DNA from: Daphnia pulex
Lineage: Eukaryota > Arthropoda > Branchiopoda > Diplostraca > Daphniidae
NCBI RefSeq assembly: GCF_021134715.1
Contig: NC_060019.1
Coordinates: 8,556,001 to 8,620,000 of the forward strand
Reading direction: 5' to 3'
Length of the DNA: 64,000 bases
Shown here: positions 63,901-64,000 of the stretch, one piece after another
Layout of the letters: every line of letters begins with the position of its first letter
How positions within the stretch are numbered: the first letter of the stretch is position 1
Notes under the pieces: model-generated
Told to the model about the DNA's origin: nothing
What the model saw: only the letters and a program-made list of their open reading frames with translations
Databases searched by the model: none
Program-made: the position numbers and the translations under genes

Positions 63901-64000
63901 ACGTTGTGTGTTTACTCGTATTTCGCTCGATTCCCTTCAGTTCGCTCAGTGCAACTGTCCTCGATTTCAATTCTGTACTTTGTGAACGTACGTGCCTCCC

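Larger units (their letters stand above)
59377..64000 (-). promoter_or_regulatory. E74 5' region: presumed promoter and 5' UTR
   Basis: No supported coding exon in the 4.6 kb upstream of the E74 start codon. It holds three exact TGACGTCA sites (59390, 60421, 60945), (GTT)n at about 59496-59518, GA/CT tracts (59848, 60506, 61513) and a TATATATA stretch near 61415. The E74 transcription start is probably here or further right; I cannot place it. Confidence 0.45.

Overview
The window is eukaryotic and fits a compact arthropod genome, most likely a branchiopod crustacean close to Daphnia. The evidence is many introns of about 55-100 bp with GT/AG ends, short intergenic gaps, arthropod-type genes (an E74/Eip74EF ecdysone-response ETS factor, pathetic-like SLC36 transporters) and a PDE2A-type phosphodiesterase, a family Drosophila lacks. 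The species is an inference; no marker gene is present. Exon models were built by hand from splice sites and reading-frame phase; where I say the phases close, every exon junction keeps the frame.

Layout. 1-1785 (-): TMEM184C-like protein, its 3' end running off the left edge. 3000-4574 (-): EXD1, a piRNA-pathway exonuclease-fold protein. 4614-5098 (-): VMA21, a V-ATPase assembly factor, only 39 bp upstream of the EXD1 start codon. 5798-12725 (-): Sbf/MTMR5-13, a DENN-domain pseudophosphatase of 2,090 aa. 13923-15086 (+): TMEM272-like PPxY membrane protein, divergent from Sbf. 15889-19362 (-): PDE2A-like cGMP-regulated phosphodiesterase. 19363-26062: 6.7 kb without a convincing gene. 26063-29086 (+): SPATA5/AFG2A, a tandem AAA ATPase. 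29330-30163 (-): a four-helix membrane protein. 31127-41031 (+): four tandem SLC36 proton-coupled amino-acid transporter paralogues (A-D). 41308-41924 (-): a possible small secreted protein. 44488-59376 (-): E74, seven coding exons over 15 kb, with the rest of the right side as its 3' UTR, long introns and 5' region.

The genes do not form one pathway. Themes are membrane transport and trafficking (SLC36 array, VMA21, TMEM184C, Sbf), cyclic-nucleotide signalling (PDE2A), germline RNA silencing (EXD1), ribosome maturation (SPATA5) and steroid-driven transcription (E74). The most interesting features are the SLC36 array, with a 74-nt identical stretch between copies A and B and copy-specific introns, a cluster of full palindromic CRE sites in the E74 locus, and the EXD1/VMA21 arrangement. 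I see no mobile element, virus, CRISPR array, rRNA or tRNA that I could support.
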